From positions 109,524,389 to 109,588,388 of the forward strand of contig NC_135716.1 in assembly GCF_964656455.1 (NCBI RefSeq): a stretch of 64,000 bases of DNA. The letters are read 5' to 3'. This DNA comes from Halichoerus grypus. Taxonomy: Eukaryota; Chordata; Mammalia; Carnivora; Phocidae. Shown piece after piece: positions 21,253 to 32,711 of the stretch; position 1 is the stretch's first letter, and each line of letters opens with the position of its first letter. The notes beneath the pieces are model-generated. The model ran no database searches, was not told the origin of the DNA, and saw only the letters and a program-made list of their open reading frames with translations. The translations under genes were made by a program, and so were the position numbers.

Positions 21253-24200
21253 AAATTTACTTGAAGAAATAATGGCTGAGTATTTCCCTAACCTGGGGAA
21301 GGAAACAAACATCCAAGTTCAGGAAGTACAGAGAGTGCCAAACAAGGTGAATCCAAGGAGATCCACACCACGACACATAATTTATTGTCAAAGATTAAGG
21401 ATAAAGAGAATTTTAAAAGCAGCAAGAGAGAAGCAACTAGTAACATACAAGGGAGACCCCCCCCATAAGACTAACAGCTGATTTTTTTTAGCAGAAACCT
21501 TGCTGGCCAGAAGAAAGTGGCATGATATATTCAAAGTGCTGAAAGCGGAAAAACTTACAATCCAAAATACTCTACCCAGCAAGTTTATCATTCAGAATTG
21601 AAGGAGAAATAGAGTTTCACAGACAAAGAAAAGTTAAATGAGTTCATCACCACAAAACTGGCCTTACAAGAAACATTAAAGGAACTTCTTTAAGTGGAGA
21701 AGAAAGTTATGAAAGGAAAAAATTTCACTGGTAAAAGCAAATATATAGTAAAGGTAGTATAGGAATCACTTATAAAGCTAATATGAAGGTTAAACGACAA
21801 AAGTAGTAAAGTCGATTATATCTAAAAAAATTAAGGGGCCTCACAAAATAAAAAGATGTAAAATATAACAACATATACATAAAAGGTTAGGAAGAGTAAA
21901 GAAGAAGTTCTTTTAGAATGTGTGTGAACTTAAGTGACCATCAACTTAATATAGACTGCTTTATACTTAGGATGTTATATATGAACCTCATGGTAACCAC
22001 AAATCCTATAATAGATACACACAAAATAAAGAGAAAGAAAGCCAAACATAACACAATGAAAGTCATCAATCACAAAAAAAGAGAGCAAGAGAAAAAGAAC
22101 CAGAAAAGAACTACAAAAACAACTAGAAATCAATTAACAAAATGACAATAAGTACACACCTATCAATAATAACTTCAAATGTAAATGGTCTAAATGTTCC
22201 AATCAGAAGACATAGGGTGGCACACAATGAATTAAAACTGAGACCCATCTACATGCTGCGTAGAAGAGACTCACTTCAAGCCTAAAGATAAATACAGACT
22301 CAAAGTGAAAGGATAGAAAAAGATACTCCATGCAAATGGAAGTGGAAAAAAAAAAAAAAAGCCAGGGTAGCAATACTTATATCAGATAAAATAGACTTTA
22401 AAACAAAGGCCGTAACAAGCGACAAAAAAGGGTATTACATAATGATAAAGGGATCAATCCAACAGGAGGATTTAACAATTGTGAATATCTATGTACTCAA
22501 CGTAAGAGCACCTAGATAAACAAAGCAGATATTAATAGACATAAAGGGAGAAACTGACAGTAATAAAATAATAGTAGAGACTTTAACACCCACCTACATC
22601 AATGGATAGATATCCAGGCAGAAAATCCTTAAGGAAACAGTGTCTTTTAAGGACACATTAGACCAGATGGACTTAAGAGGTATATATAGAACATTCCATC
22701 CAAAACCAACAGAATACATATTCAAGTATACATGGAACATTCTCCAGGATAGATCACACATTAGGCCACCAAACCAGTCTCAACAGATTTAAGAAGACTG
22801 AAATTACATCATGCATCTTTTTGGACCACAACAGTATGAAATTAGAAATCAATTATAAGAAAAAACACAAACACACAGAGGCTAAACAACATGCTACTAA
22901 ACAACTAATGAGTCAATGAGGAAATCAAAGAGGAAATTTAAAAATATATAAAGACAAATGGAAATGAAAACACAACAGTCCAAAATCTTTGGGATGCAGG
23001 AGAAGCAGTTCTAAAAGGGAAATTTATAGTGATACAGGCCTACCTCAAGAAACAAGAAAAATCTCAGAACAACAACAAAATCTTACACCCAAAGGAACTA
23101 TAAAAAGAACAAATAAAACCCAAAGTTAGTAGAAAGAAGGAAATAATACGATCAGATCAAATAAATGAAATAGAGATTAAAAAAACAATAGAAAAGTCCA
23201 ATGACACCAAGAGCTGGTTCTTTTAATAGTTATATGAAATTAAAAAGCCTTTTGCCAGACTCATTACAAAAAAGAGAGAGAGGACCCAAATAAATAAAAT
23301 CAGAAATGAGAGAGCAGAAGTAACAACTGATACCACAGAAATACAAAGGATTATAAGAGACTACTGTGAAAAATTATATGCCAATAAATTAGACAACCTA
23401 GAAGAAATGGATAAATTCCTAGAAGCATACAATCTTCCAAAACTGAATCAGGAAGAAACAAAATCTGCAAAGACTAATTACTAGAAACAAAATCGAAATG
23501 GTAATCAAAAAACTCCCACCAAACAAAAATTGAGGACCAGATGGAATCATAGGTGAATTCTCCCAAGCATTTAAAGATGAGTTAATCCCTATTCTCAAAG
23601 TATTCCAAAAATAGAAGAGGAAGAAAAGCTCCAAATACATTCTATGAGGCCAGCATTATCCTGGTACCAAACCAGACAAAGACACCACACAAAAAAAGAA
23701 AACCACAGGCCAATATCCCTGTTGAACATAGACGCGAAATCCTCAACAAAATAATAGCAAACTGCGTTCAACAATATATTAAAAGGATCATTCATCACAG
23801 TCAAGTGGGATTTATTCCAGGGATGTAAAGATGGTTCAAATATCTGCAAATCAATCAATGTGACACACCACATTAACAAAATGAAAGATAAAAATCATAT
23901 GATCAACTCAATAGATGCAGAAAAAGCATTTGACAAAATTCAACATCTGTTTATGATAAAAAATGGGTTTAGAGGAAACATACCTTAACCTAATAAAGGC
24001 CATATATGAAAACCCACAGCTAATGTTATCCTTGATAGTGAAAAACTGAGAGCATTCCCTCTAAGATGAGGAACAAGACAAGGATGTCCACTCTCATCAC
24101 TTCTTTCAACAAAGTACTGGAAGTAAGTCCTAGCCACAGCAATGAAATAAGAAAAAGAAAAGGCATCCAAATTGGCTGAAGGAAGAAAGAAAGAAGACCA

Positions 24201-25667
24201 CTGTCTTTAGAAAGAAGTAAAACTGTCACTATTTGCAGATGACATGATACTAAACATTGAAAACCCTGAAGACCACCAAAAAACTACTAGAATAAATAAA
24301 TTCACTAAAGTTGCAGTATACAAAATATACAGAAATCTGTTGCACTTCTATATACTAATAACAAAGTAGCAGAAAGAGAAATTAAGAAAACAATTCCATT
24401 TACACTTGCATCAAAAGCAATAAAATATCTAGGAATAAACTCAGTCAAGGAGGTGAAAGACCTGATCTCTGAAAATTATAAAACACCAGTGAAAGAAACT
24501 GAAGACACAGAAACAAACGGAAAGTCATACCGCAATCAAAGAGTGGAAAAACTAATATTGTTAAAATATCCATATTACCCAAAGCAATCTACAGATTCAA
24601 TGTGATCCCTATTAAAATACCAATTGTATTTTTCACAGAACTAGAACAAATAATCTAAAATTTCCATGGAACCACAAAAGACCCCAAATGGCCAAAGCAA
24701 TCTTGAGAAAGAATAAAGCTGGAGGTATCACAATTTTAGATTTCCAGATACACTACAAAGCTATAATAATCAAATCAGTATGGTACTGGCATAAAAATAG
24801 ACAATGGATAGAATAGAGAGCCTAGAAATAACCCACACTTATATGGTCAATTAATCCACAACAAAGGAGGCAAAGAATATTTAGTGGGGAAAAGACAGTC
24901 TCTTCAATAAATGGTGTTGGGAAAACTAGAGAGCTACATACAAAAGAATGAAACTGAACCACTTTCTTACATCATACACAAAAATAAACTCAAAATGGAT
25001 TAAAAACCTAAATGTGAGACATGAAACCGTAAAATTCCTAGCAGAAAACGTAGGCAGTAATCTCTTTGACATCAGCCTTAGCAACGTGTTTCTAGATATG
25101 TCTCCTGAAGCAAGGGAAACAAAAGCAAAAATGAACTACTGGGATTACACCAAAATAAAAACCTTTTGCACAGCAAAGGAAATCATCATCAACAACATCA
25201 AAGGAAACCTACTGAATGGGAGAAGATATTTGCAAATGACATATCCAAGAGAGGGCTAGTATCCAAAATATATAAAGAATTTTTACAACTCAACACTAAA
25301 AAAACAAATCACTCAATTAAAAATTGGGCAGAGGACCTGAAAAGACATTTTTCCAAAGATATCCAGATGTCCAACAGACATATGAAAAGATGCTCAACAT
25401 CACTCATCATCAGGGAAATGCAAATCAAAACCACAATGAGATACCACCTCATCCCTATCAGAATGGCTGGGATCAAGAAGACAAGAAGCAACAAGTGTTG
25501 GCAAGGATGTGAAGAAAAAGGAACCCTTGTACACTTGGTGGGAATGCAAATTGGTGCAGCCACTGTGGAAAACAGTATGGAGGCTCCTCAAAAAATTAAA
25601 AATAGGAATATCACATTATCCAGTTATTCCACTGTTAGGTATTTACCTAAAGAAAATGAAAACACTA

Positions 25668-25858
25668 GGGGCACGCTGGGTGACTCTCCAGTTAAGCGTG
25701 TCTGCCTTCAGCTCAGGTCATGATCCTAGGGTCCTGGGATAGAGCCCTACGTCAGACTCCCTGCTCAGTGGGGAGTCTGCTTCTTCCTCTCCCTCTGCCC
25801 CCCCAACCCTGCTTGTGTTCTCTCTCAAATAAATAAATAAAAAAATCTTTAAAAAAAA
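25668..25858 (+). mobile_element. CAN-SINE inside the old L1 ORF2
   Basis: Full-length CAN-SINE with the tail aataaataaataaaaaaatc and poly-A. The host sequence agaaaatgaaaacacta is duplicated exactly on both sides (about 25651-25667 and 25859-25875), which gives precise borders. Confidence 0.92.
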
Positions 25859-27419
25859 GAAAATGAAAACACTAACTCAAAAAGATATATGCACCCTATG
25901 TTTACTGCAGCATTATTTACATTAATGAAGATATGGAAGCAATCCAAGTGCCCATCAATGGATAAAGAATATTACTCAGTTATAAAAAAATAATGAGATC
26001 TTGCCATTTGTGACAACATGGATGGACCTAGAGGGTATTATGCCAAATAATAATAAGTCAAAGAGAAAGACAAATACATATGATTTCACTTATATATGGA
26101 ATCTAAAAAACAAAACAAACAAAAAGCAGAAACAGACCCACAAATACAGAGAAATGGTGGTCGCCAGACGGGGAAGGAGGCAAAGTGGGTAAGGGGGAGT
26201 GGGAGGTGCAGACTTTCAGTTAGGGAATGAATAAGTCACAGGGATGAAAGGCGCAGCATAGGGAATAGAGTCAATGGTAATGTAATAGTGTTGTCCGGTG
26301 TCAGATGGGAGCCGCGCTTGTGAGCACAGCACAACACACATGAATCACTATGCGGTGTATCTGAAACTAATGTAGCACTGTGTGGCAACTATACTTCAAT
26401 AATAATTTTTAAAAAAGAATAAAGATAGAGGTTTAAAGGAGATTCTCTCTCCCCAGAGAGTAATTTCTAAAAAAAAAGGGGGGGGGTGGCGGTGAGAGTC
26501 CCCTCACACTTTCTCCCACCTCCTGATTTTAGTTACTTTTCTGCACTTCACAGTGTCTGCAGGGCCCCTTCTGATCCCTCTATTGCAAATGATGTTCCTT
26601 CAGCCAAGATGATCTTCCAGAGCCCCCCCCGCCCCCCGCCCGCTCTTTCTGTGAAGCTAACGTTCGTTGAATGATAAAGGAGGATGCTTTTGGCAAACAA
26701 AAATGTTTTCCAAGTAATATTTCTTCATACAAAACCCAAACTCAATTGATTGGTACACTTGTTCTTTCGGTAGAATGTTAGGATTAAAAGGCACCCCAGA
26801 TGTCACCCAGGAAAATCCTCTCATTTTACTGATGAGGAAAAGAAAATCTCACCATGCTAAGTGACCAGGCAAAGGTGACAAAAATGGAACATGGATTAGG
26901 AGTTCACAGCCAGTGCCCCTTCCTCCCACAAATCCAGAAAAAGCCAAAGGAGGCAACTGCATCTTGCTGAACCTGACCTGTCACGGGCGTGTGAGCAAAG
27001 CTCTGCACTCTTCAGTGAAAACCCAGCAGCACAACAATTTGATTAAAAATGACAAGGCACGTGCAGGATCCAGGGCCGTGAAGGACGTGCTGCCTTGGTC
27101 CAGGACGCCCTTTACCAGCACAGAGGGCTCTCACGTCCGTTCATCTCCTCTGGCCCGTGCGCCATCAGCAGAGGGACTGACAAGGAAGAAGGGAGGCTCG
27201 ATCTTCCACAGGGCCAGATGAAACTTGTGGATCCGTGAGACGGGAAAGGCCTATTCTGTTGTTTTGACTTCAGGCTTTATCAGATAGATGGTCTGTCCCT
27301 GGTAAGTGAAGACCCCTAGTTTCCGGTCCTCCTCACCCTTCTCCTTGACAAGGAACTCCAGGCAGCACAGTGGAGCCTCTAAGACCACCGATCTGCGGTC
27401 CTACGGAGCACCACATAGT

Positions 27420-27595
27420 AGCGCTATCACCCTCCATAAGCTCTTCCGCCTCTGGGCCTCAGCTTCTTTGTTTGTACAAAGGGGGTAACACCACCTGATC
27501 TGCAGCGTCCCCGAGAGGATAAACCCAGACTGCGTCTGTAAACTGTTTACCGCGGTGCCTGGAATACTGTAAAAATGCAACAAATGGCTGTTACT
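27420..27595 (+). repeat. MIR fragment
   Basis: 'cctctgggcctcagcttctt', 'gtttgtacaaagggggtaac' and the downstream 'ggtgcctggaatactgtaaa' match the later half of MIR. The copy is CpG-decayed and diverged. Confidence 0.7.
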
Positions 27596-30009
27596 TAGAG
27601 ACTTTAGGAGGCTGGTTCTTCAGAACCATAAGAGAATGTCAGGCATCTCTGATTTGAAGCTCAGGACGGTGGAAACGTCAAGAAGGGATGGAGCGCAGAA
27701 GGAATGTTGACATGTTTTCATACACCAAGCGATCTGGGGAGATTAAGTCACGTGTCTGTCCCTTCATGAACATGTTTTTGGTGGACACAGGCTGGCGAGG
27801 CAAAGACTGACCTGTAGGAGAAAGGCGTGCTGCCACAGAGCCGGGCTGTGGAGAATGATTATTGGTTTGTACCATAACTTGGCCCAGTTCGCAGCAAAAA
27901 ACTCGTAAGAAAAATGCATTTGCTTAAAGACACTATAATAACAGATCTTTTCTTCTTGAAGCTTCAAAAGACTATCAGACCTTCTACTCTAGCCTCCTCC
28001 ATCCACAGGCTCTTCTCGGAGAGAAGTTTCCCTGGAAGTCAGTCCAAGGTGTGGTAGTGCAGCTCTAACGAGAAAGGGTAGCTCTTTCAAGCTTGTGTTT
28101 CTGTTTTCTTTATTCCCTCCCTGCTCCTCTTAGCAGATGCTAGAAGCTGCATGAAATGGCACGAAGCCAGGGCTGGTGCTGAGAAAGTTCAGGCCCTCAC
28201 CTTCAATCATGCTTCCATCCACAGACAAGGTCAGGGCTGGGGACAGGGCACCGAGCCATGTCAGCAGCCTCGTGTTCTTGGGACCTCACCAAGTTTCTTT
28301 GCTGCCACCTTGATGGAGGCAGGACGTGGGCCCAGCAGGCAGGCCCAGAGCGCCCCTCCCTGCCCCCACTGTGCCGCATCCTGAGAAAGGCATTTGGCCT
28401 CAGCTGTCCCACTGCCTGGATGAATGCTAGTCTAGCAAACGCTCCTTGCTGCCCCACCCCGACGCCAACTGAGGCATTCTGTAAAAGGCGGAAGGAGGGG
28501 GAAGATGAACCCACTTGAAGAACTGTCAAAGCCTTGATCCACTTGCCAAAACTTTTAGGAACTGCCTAGCCCCACCTAGATAAGGAATCGAATTGAACCA
28601 AATTCCCTTAATTGCTTCTGCTTCTAGTTTTCACAGCCCTTGTTTCTCAACCATCTATAGAGATGAGACTGTGAATGGAAGGACTACCCAGCTACCCCAG
28701 ATCAATGTGTGATGACTTCTTCTGCTCTCTTGACCTCTGTTTCTTTTCCCTGGGTACTTTCTACTTTTCCCCTCCTTCACATTCCCCACTCAAGGAGGAC
28801 TCAGGCTCTGTGCTCATTCCCTGAGGTGAGGTTGGGGGCTCTTGAGGGGTGGAGGCAGGAAGACACCCAGTCTGCATTAGCTTTTGCTTTCCAAAATTTT
28901 AAGCTCTTTAAGCTCTTACCTACCAGTGGAGAAGGTGAAGGAAGGGGATTCTCAGTGTGAACCAATGTCTCAGAGTAGGAGGTGAGCATGTAGGCCTTCC
29001 TCCACCCCTAGATTAGATAGTGAGACTCCCCTGGGCTGAAGGAGGGAGGGAAGAGATCTGTGGGTCTGATCACGGGTCCAGGTCTCCTTTTTTTTTTTAG
29101 CAGAGCACCGAGAAGTGGCAAGACTCTAAAGGGAAGTGCCCACTCGGAGGGCGTGGGTTTGCTGGGAGTGAGGGGATTCCAGAGACATAGGGCTTTCAGT
29201 GCTAAAACCAGAACATCCCAGACGAAGCAGGAGGGTTGGTTAACTAACCAGTGCACATCCAGGCAGACAAGACCATGAGGGGCCTTGTAAAAGATTCCTG
29301 CTTCCCAAGTAAAGCCTGAAGATGGGATGCCATGAACAGGAAAGGGGGATGTCTCAAGGGCAACCTGTGTGTACTAATGCTTGGGGACACCTGAAATCTC
29401 CTATAAGCCCAAGAATAACAGCTGAAATTTACTGCCAGCCCAGTGTAATGGGAGCTCCAAGTCAGCAATTAGGTTGAGAAACATGATACAGTATTCCCTG
29501 CACATCTGAGTTTGTGACAGATTCACACCTATGTGGAAGTCAGTCCAAGATGACATGCAGAGGTCGGTAGCCAGAGCACCATGAGATTCCAACTTGTAGC
29601 AGAACTTGAGTTAGTGACTGGGGGATTGAAGTGGCTTTTATTTCCTCACACCTTTCAGGTTTTAGTCTATGAATGCATCCTTTAGTCCCTGGCCACCAAT
29701 CACTTCTTCCTCCCAACCAGTCTCCATGTCTAGGACAAAGACAATTGGGGGAGACAGCTGAGGAATGTCCTCCCAGTCACTGTCTTGCTTAGAAGGGTAT
29801 GGAAGAGAGGAGGGGAAGGCAGGGGTTCAGAGGTGGGCATTTGGAGCCCTCAGACAATAACTGTTCCAGAAGCAGTCCCAGATAGAGAGAAATGACATGA
29901 AGAAATCTCCTTTCCATCACGGGGAAGATTAGATTTGGGATAGGAGCTACTTAATGGTTTAATTTCATTTCCCACACTAAATGAATTTGGGAAATGTTGA
30001 AACTAATCT

Positions 30010-30165
30010 ATAATCTTTACATTTTTTTAAGTTTTTACTTAAACTCCAGTTAACATACAGTGTGATATTAGTTTCAGGTGTATAATACAGTGATTTAACA
30101 CTTTCATACGATACCTGGTGCTCATCACACGTGTGCTCCTTAATCCCCATCACCTATGGGGGGGT
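30010..30165 (-). mobile_element. 5'-truncated carnivore L1 3' end
   Basis: The minus-strand fragment has plus-strand motifs ccagttaacatacagtgtga, tattagtttcaggtgtataa and ggtgctcatcacacgtgtgc, matching the fragment at 19.7-19.9 kb. Flanking ctttacattt / atttacattt may be its target duplication. Confidence 0.7.
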
Positions 30166-31359
30166 GGGTTAAATAACATTTACATTTCTTAAGCATTTAG
30201 GGTAATGCTGAAAACTTGGACTGTGAGAGTTCCATCTTCCATTCTGAACTACCTCCCCCGACCCAGCCCCCACCCTGACTGGGAATCACAGATGATGGCA
30301 AACCCAGCCTCAGTGGCCCAGCAAGCATGGCGCCCACAGCAGACACGAGCCTGCGGACGGGAAGGACACAGGAGTCCCTCTGCAGCTGCCACAGCCCCAC
30401 AGAGAATACTGTTCATCAGAGCAGTGTTTTCATGTGTCACCTGCTTCCTTATTTATGAGGAAATTAGATTTTACGAACTTCAAAGGTAGTTTTCACAGAC
30501 CAAAGTTAAAAACACAGGTAATCTCCCTCAGGATATTTCCAATGTAGCTAGAGCATGCTGTGATGAGAAGGCAGAAAGAGCATTAAGGGGTTGCTTCATG
30601 TTCTACAGGATGCTCAGACTTGTGAACAGAGTCTTAAGAGTAAAGCAAATGGTGGTTCCTTGCAACAGATGACCTTTAAACCAGTGTTGGAGAAAGCCCC
30701 AGTTGCCCTTGATAGGCAGTGACCAACGGCCCAGGACTGCTGAAAAATGGGAGTAAAGAAGAAAACGAGCGTTAGATGAAGAGAGGGGCCAAATGGATTG
30801 CTGTGCAGGGCATGTTTCCTCAACCTCAGGCCACAGTCATTTCTTGTCTCCTGGTCATGGGTTTAGATTTGAATGCAGACTTTCCCTCACCATCACCCTT
30901 CGTGAGGGGAAAACCTGGGCATTATTCTGGACTAGGGGGACCGGAAGGGCCCCTCTTAGCAGTTTAACTGCCCCCAACAAGTCATTAGCGCAGTGGTCCT
31001 GGGAAGAGAAAGGTGTAATCTGAGGACTTCCCTATGGATGTGGATACACTTAAAACTGAGCAGGCTTCATGAATAATCCCAGGAGCTCAGCATGACCCTA
31101 AGTGCATAGGAAAGAATCAGTGCTCATCACTTAGTGGGCTGGTGATCGTGATAATGACTTCCATTTATTTGGTACATACCTCCACATGCCAGGCACAACA
31201 CTAAGAGCTCTGCAAACATTATCTATTTAATTACCTATAATAATCCTGGGGGATGAGCATTGTTGTACCAAACTTGTCTAGCTACATGGTAGACTTCCAA
31301 TATTTGGTGAATGAATGAATGAATAAACGAAAGCAACTAAACCCTCTCCTTCCCCTCCC

Positions 31360-31550
31360 AAAAGAAACTAACACTTATGGAGCATGTACTGAGCCAAACA
31401 GCATCCTATAATATATGTATGAGCTTAGCTGACCCTCTCACTGGCTCTGAGGTAGGCTTAGGAATTTTGCTTTACATATGGGGTTTGTCCAATGTCACAC
31501 AATAAGCGGAGGAGTTATAATTCGAGCCCAGACCCGTCTGCCTTCTTCCC
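31360..31550 (+). repeat. MIR-family fragment
   Basis: Reverse-form MIR/MIR3 motifs are seen: 'aacacttatggagcatgtac', 'ctctgaggtaggcttaggaa', 'tgtccaatgtcacacaataa' and 'ggagttataattcgagccca'. Confidence 0.65.
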
Positions 31551-31651
31551 ACTTTATCAAACTGCTAGGAAATGGGTATATGGTCCAGATCCAAGGAGGG
31601 GGGGAAAGGGGAGGAAAGGGGAGTTCTCATAAGATGTGGATAAATGTTGGG

Positions 31652-31840
31652 CCGCCTGGGTGACTCAGTTGGTTAAGCGACCAACTCTTGATTTTGGCTC
31701 AGGTCATGATCTCAGAATCCTGGGATTGAGACCTGCATCAGGTTCCCCGCTGAACGGGGACTCTGCTTGTCTCCCTCTCCCTCTGCTCACAAACACACAC
31801 TCTCTCTCTAAAATAAATTAATAAATCTTAAAAAAAAAAA
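31652..31840 (+). mobile_element. CAN-SINE
   Basis: The head is gccgcctgggtgactcagtt, followed by ggctcaggtcatgatctcag, a CT-rich body and a poly-A tail. Target duplications are aagatgtggataaatgt before and aagatgtgggtaaatgt after. Confidence 0.9.
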
Positions 31841-32129
31841 AAAAGATGTGGGTAAATGTCTTCTAGAAAAAAGGGAGAGCTAAAGTGTAAGGAGAAGAGA
31901 AAAGGCTTAGAGAAGGAAGCTGGGGACTTGAACCATTAATCACTAGGCAGTAAGCTTACAGGAGAGACCCCAGAGGCAAGTCTATGCTGTTGGCTGGGCC
32001 TGGGACAGGGTGAGCTGGTCTGTCCGTTTCAGGAATGAACCATTAATAAGCGGTTCCTATATTGCATTTTCTGACATGTTGCTTAGGTACTCAAGGTGAT
32101 TTTTTAAAAATGTTTTAACACATTTAAAA

Positions 32130-32367
32130 AAATTTTTTTTATTTTTAAAAGATTTTTATTTATTTACTTATTTATTTACTTATTTGAGAGAGAGAGAGAG
32201 AGAGAATGTATGTGTGAACAGGGCCAGGGGCAGAGAGGGAGAGAGACAAGCAGACTTCGTGCTGAGCACAGAGCCCGACACGGGACTCAATTCTAGGGCC
32301 CTGAGATCAAGACCTGAGCCCAAACCAAGAGTTGGACACGCAACCGATAGAGCCACCCAGGCGCCCC
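32130..32367 (-). mobile_element. CAN-SINE, stack member 1
   Basis: Reverse form: (tttat)n tail, a GA microsatellite (about 32185-32205), the motif 'cctgagatcaagacctgagc', and the head as gagccacccaggcgcccc ending at 32367. Confidence 0.9.
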
Positions 32368-32379
32368 TTAACACTTTTT

Positions 32380-32585
32380 TTTTTAAAGATTTTTGTTTGT
32401 TTATTTGACTGAGAGAGAGAGAGAGAGAGAGAGAACACAAGCAGGGGGAGCGGCAGGCAGAGGTAGAGGGAGAAGCAGGCTCCCCACTGAGCAGGGAGCC
32501 CGATTCGGGGCTCGATTCCAGGACCCCGGGACCATGACCTGAGCCGAAGGTAAACACTTAACCAGCTGAGCCACGCAGGCGCCCC
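32380..32585 (-). mobile_element. CAN-SINE, stack member 2
   Basis: Reverse form with a (GA)n tract at about 32411-32434, cactgagcagggagcccgat, ggaccatgacctgagccgaa and a head ending gcgcccc. The body has the arctoid-type sequence 'gcaggctccccactgagcag'. Confidence 0.9.
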
Positions 32586-32594
32586 TTAACACAT

Positions 32595-32704
32595 TTTTTA
32601 AAGACTTTACTTTTAAGTAATCTCTACACCCAACATGGGGCTCAGACTCACAACCCCGAGATCAAGAGTCACATGCTCCTCCAACTGAGCCAGCCAGGCC
32701 CCCC
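32595..32704 (-). mobile_element. CAN-SINE (short old type), stack member 3
   Basis: It lacks the GA/CT body and goes straight from 'taatctctacacccaacatg' to the B-box complement and the head 'ccaactgagccagccaggcc'. It is of the older short type and is the founder of the stack. Confidence 0.85.
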
Positions 32705-32711
32705 TCAAGGT

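Larger units (their letters stand above)
20556..26430 (+). mobile_element. Old L1 (L1MA-like), ORF1 to 3' end, with two SINEs inserted
   Basis: A decayed L1 begins just before ORF1 (a recognisable ORF1 start near 20606) and runs through ORF1 (to about 21700), ORF2 (about 22143-26070) and a 3' UTR ending in 'actatacttcaataataatt' with an A tail. Recognisable pieces are the coiled-coil part of ORF1 (20606-20881), its C-terminal domain (21272-21481), the FADDM block (about 24229-24250) and the ORF2 end region (24948-25723). Stops and frameshifts are frequent throughout, so it is ancient and non-functional. CAN-SINEs interrupt it at 21061 and 25668. It lies antisense to SLC44A3. Confidence 0.9.
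26431..31651 (-). other. SLC44A3: SLC44A3 intron (unique-looking with old repeats)
   Basis: Contents are MIR-like fragments (about 26765-26885, 27420-27595, 31130-31300 and 31360-31550), a C-rich run near 26620-26642, and a short L1 3' end at 30010-30165. No exon is seen. The ORFs on both strands at 28.1-28.5 kb overlap each other in GC-rich sequence and have no recognisable product. Confidence 0.65.
32090..32711 (-). repeat. Stack of three CAN-SINEs in one orientation
   Basis: Three minus-oriented SINEs follow each other with no other sequence between them. The outermost duplication ctcaaggt (32090-32097 and 32704-32711) belongs to the oldest copy. The string ttaacac occurs before, between and after the younger two (32115, 32368 and 32586), as expected if they entered the tail of the first at the same target. 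Confidence 0.8.

Noticed and set aside
20606..25723. Chain of L1-like ORFs considered as a possible active element or domesticated gene
   Set aside because: Stops and frameshifts throughout and two SINE insertions show an old dead L1, with no frame preserved in a way that suggests domestication.
32180..32557. 125-codon minus ORF with serine/leucine repeats
   Set aside because: It is created by (GA)n/(CT)n tracts in two adjacent SINEs.
32090..32711. Regular repeats considered as a CRISPR-like array
   Set aside because: The units are about 110-240 bp SINEs with A-rich tails in a mammalian intron, with no short conserved repeat/spacer pattern.
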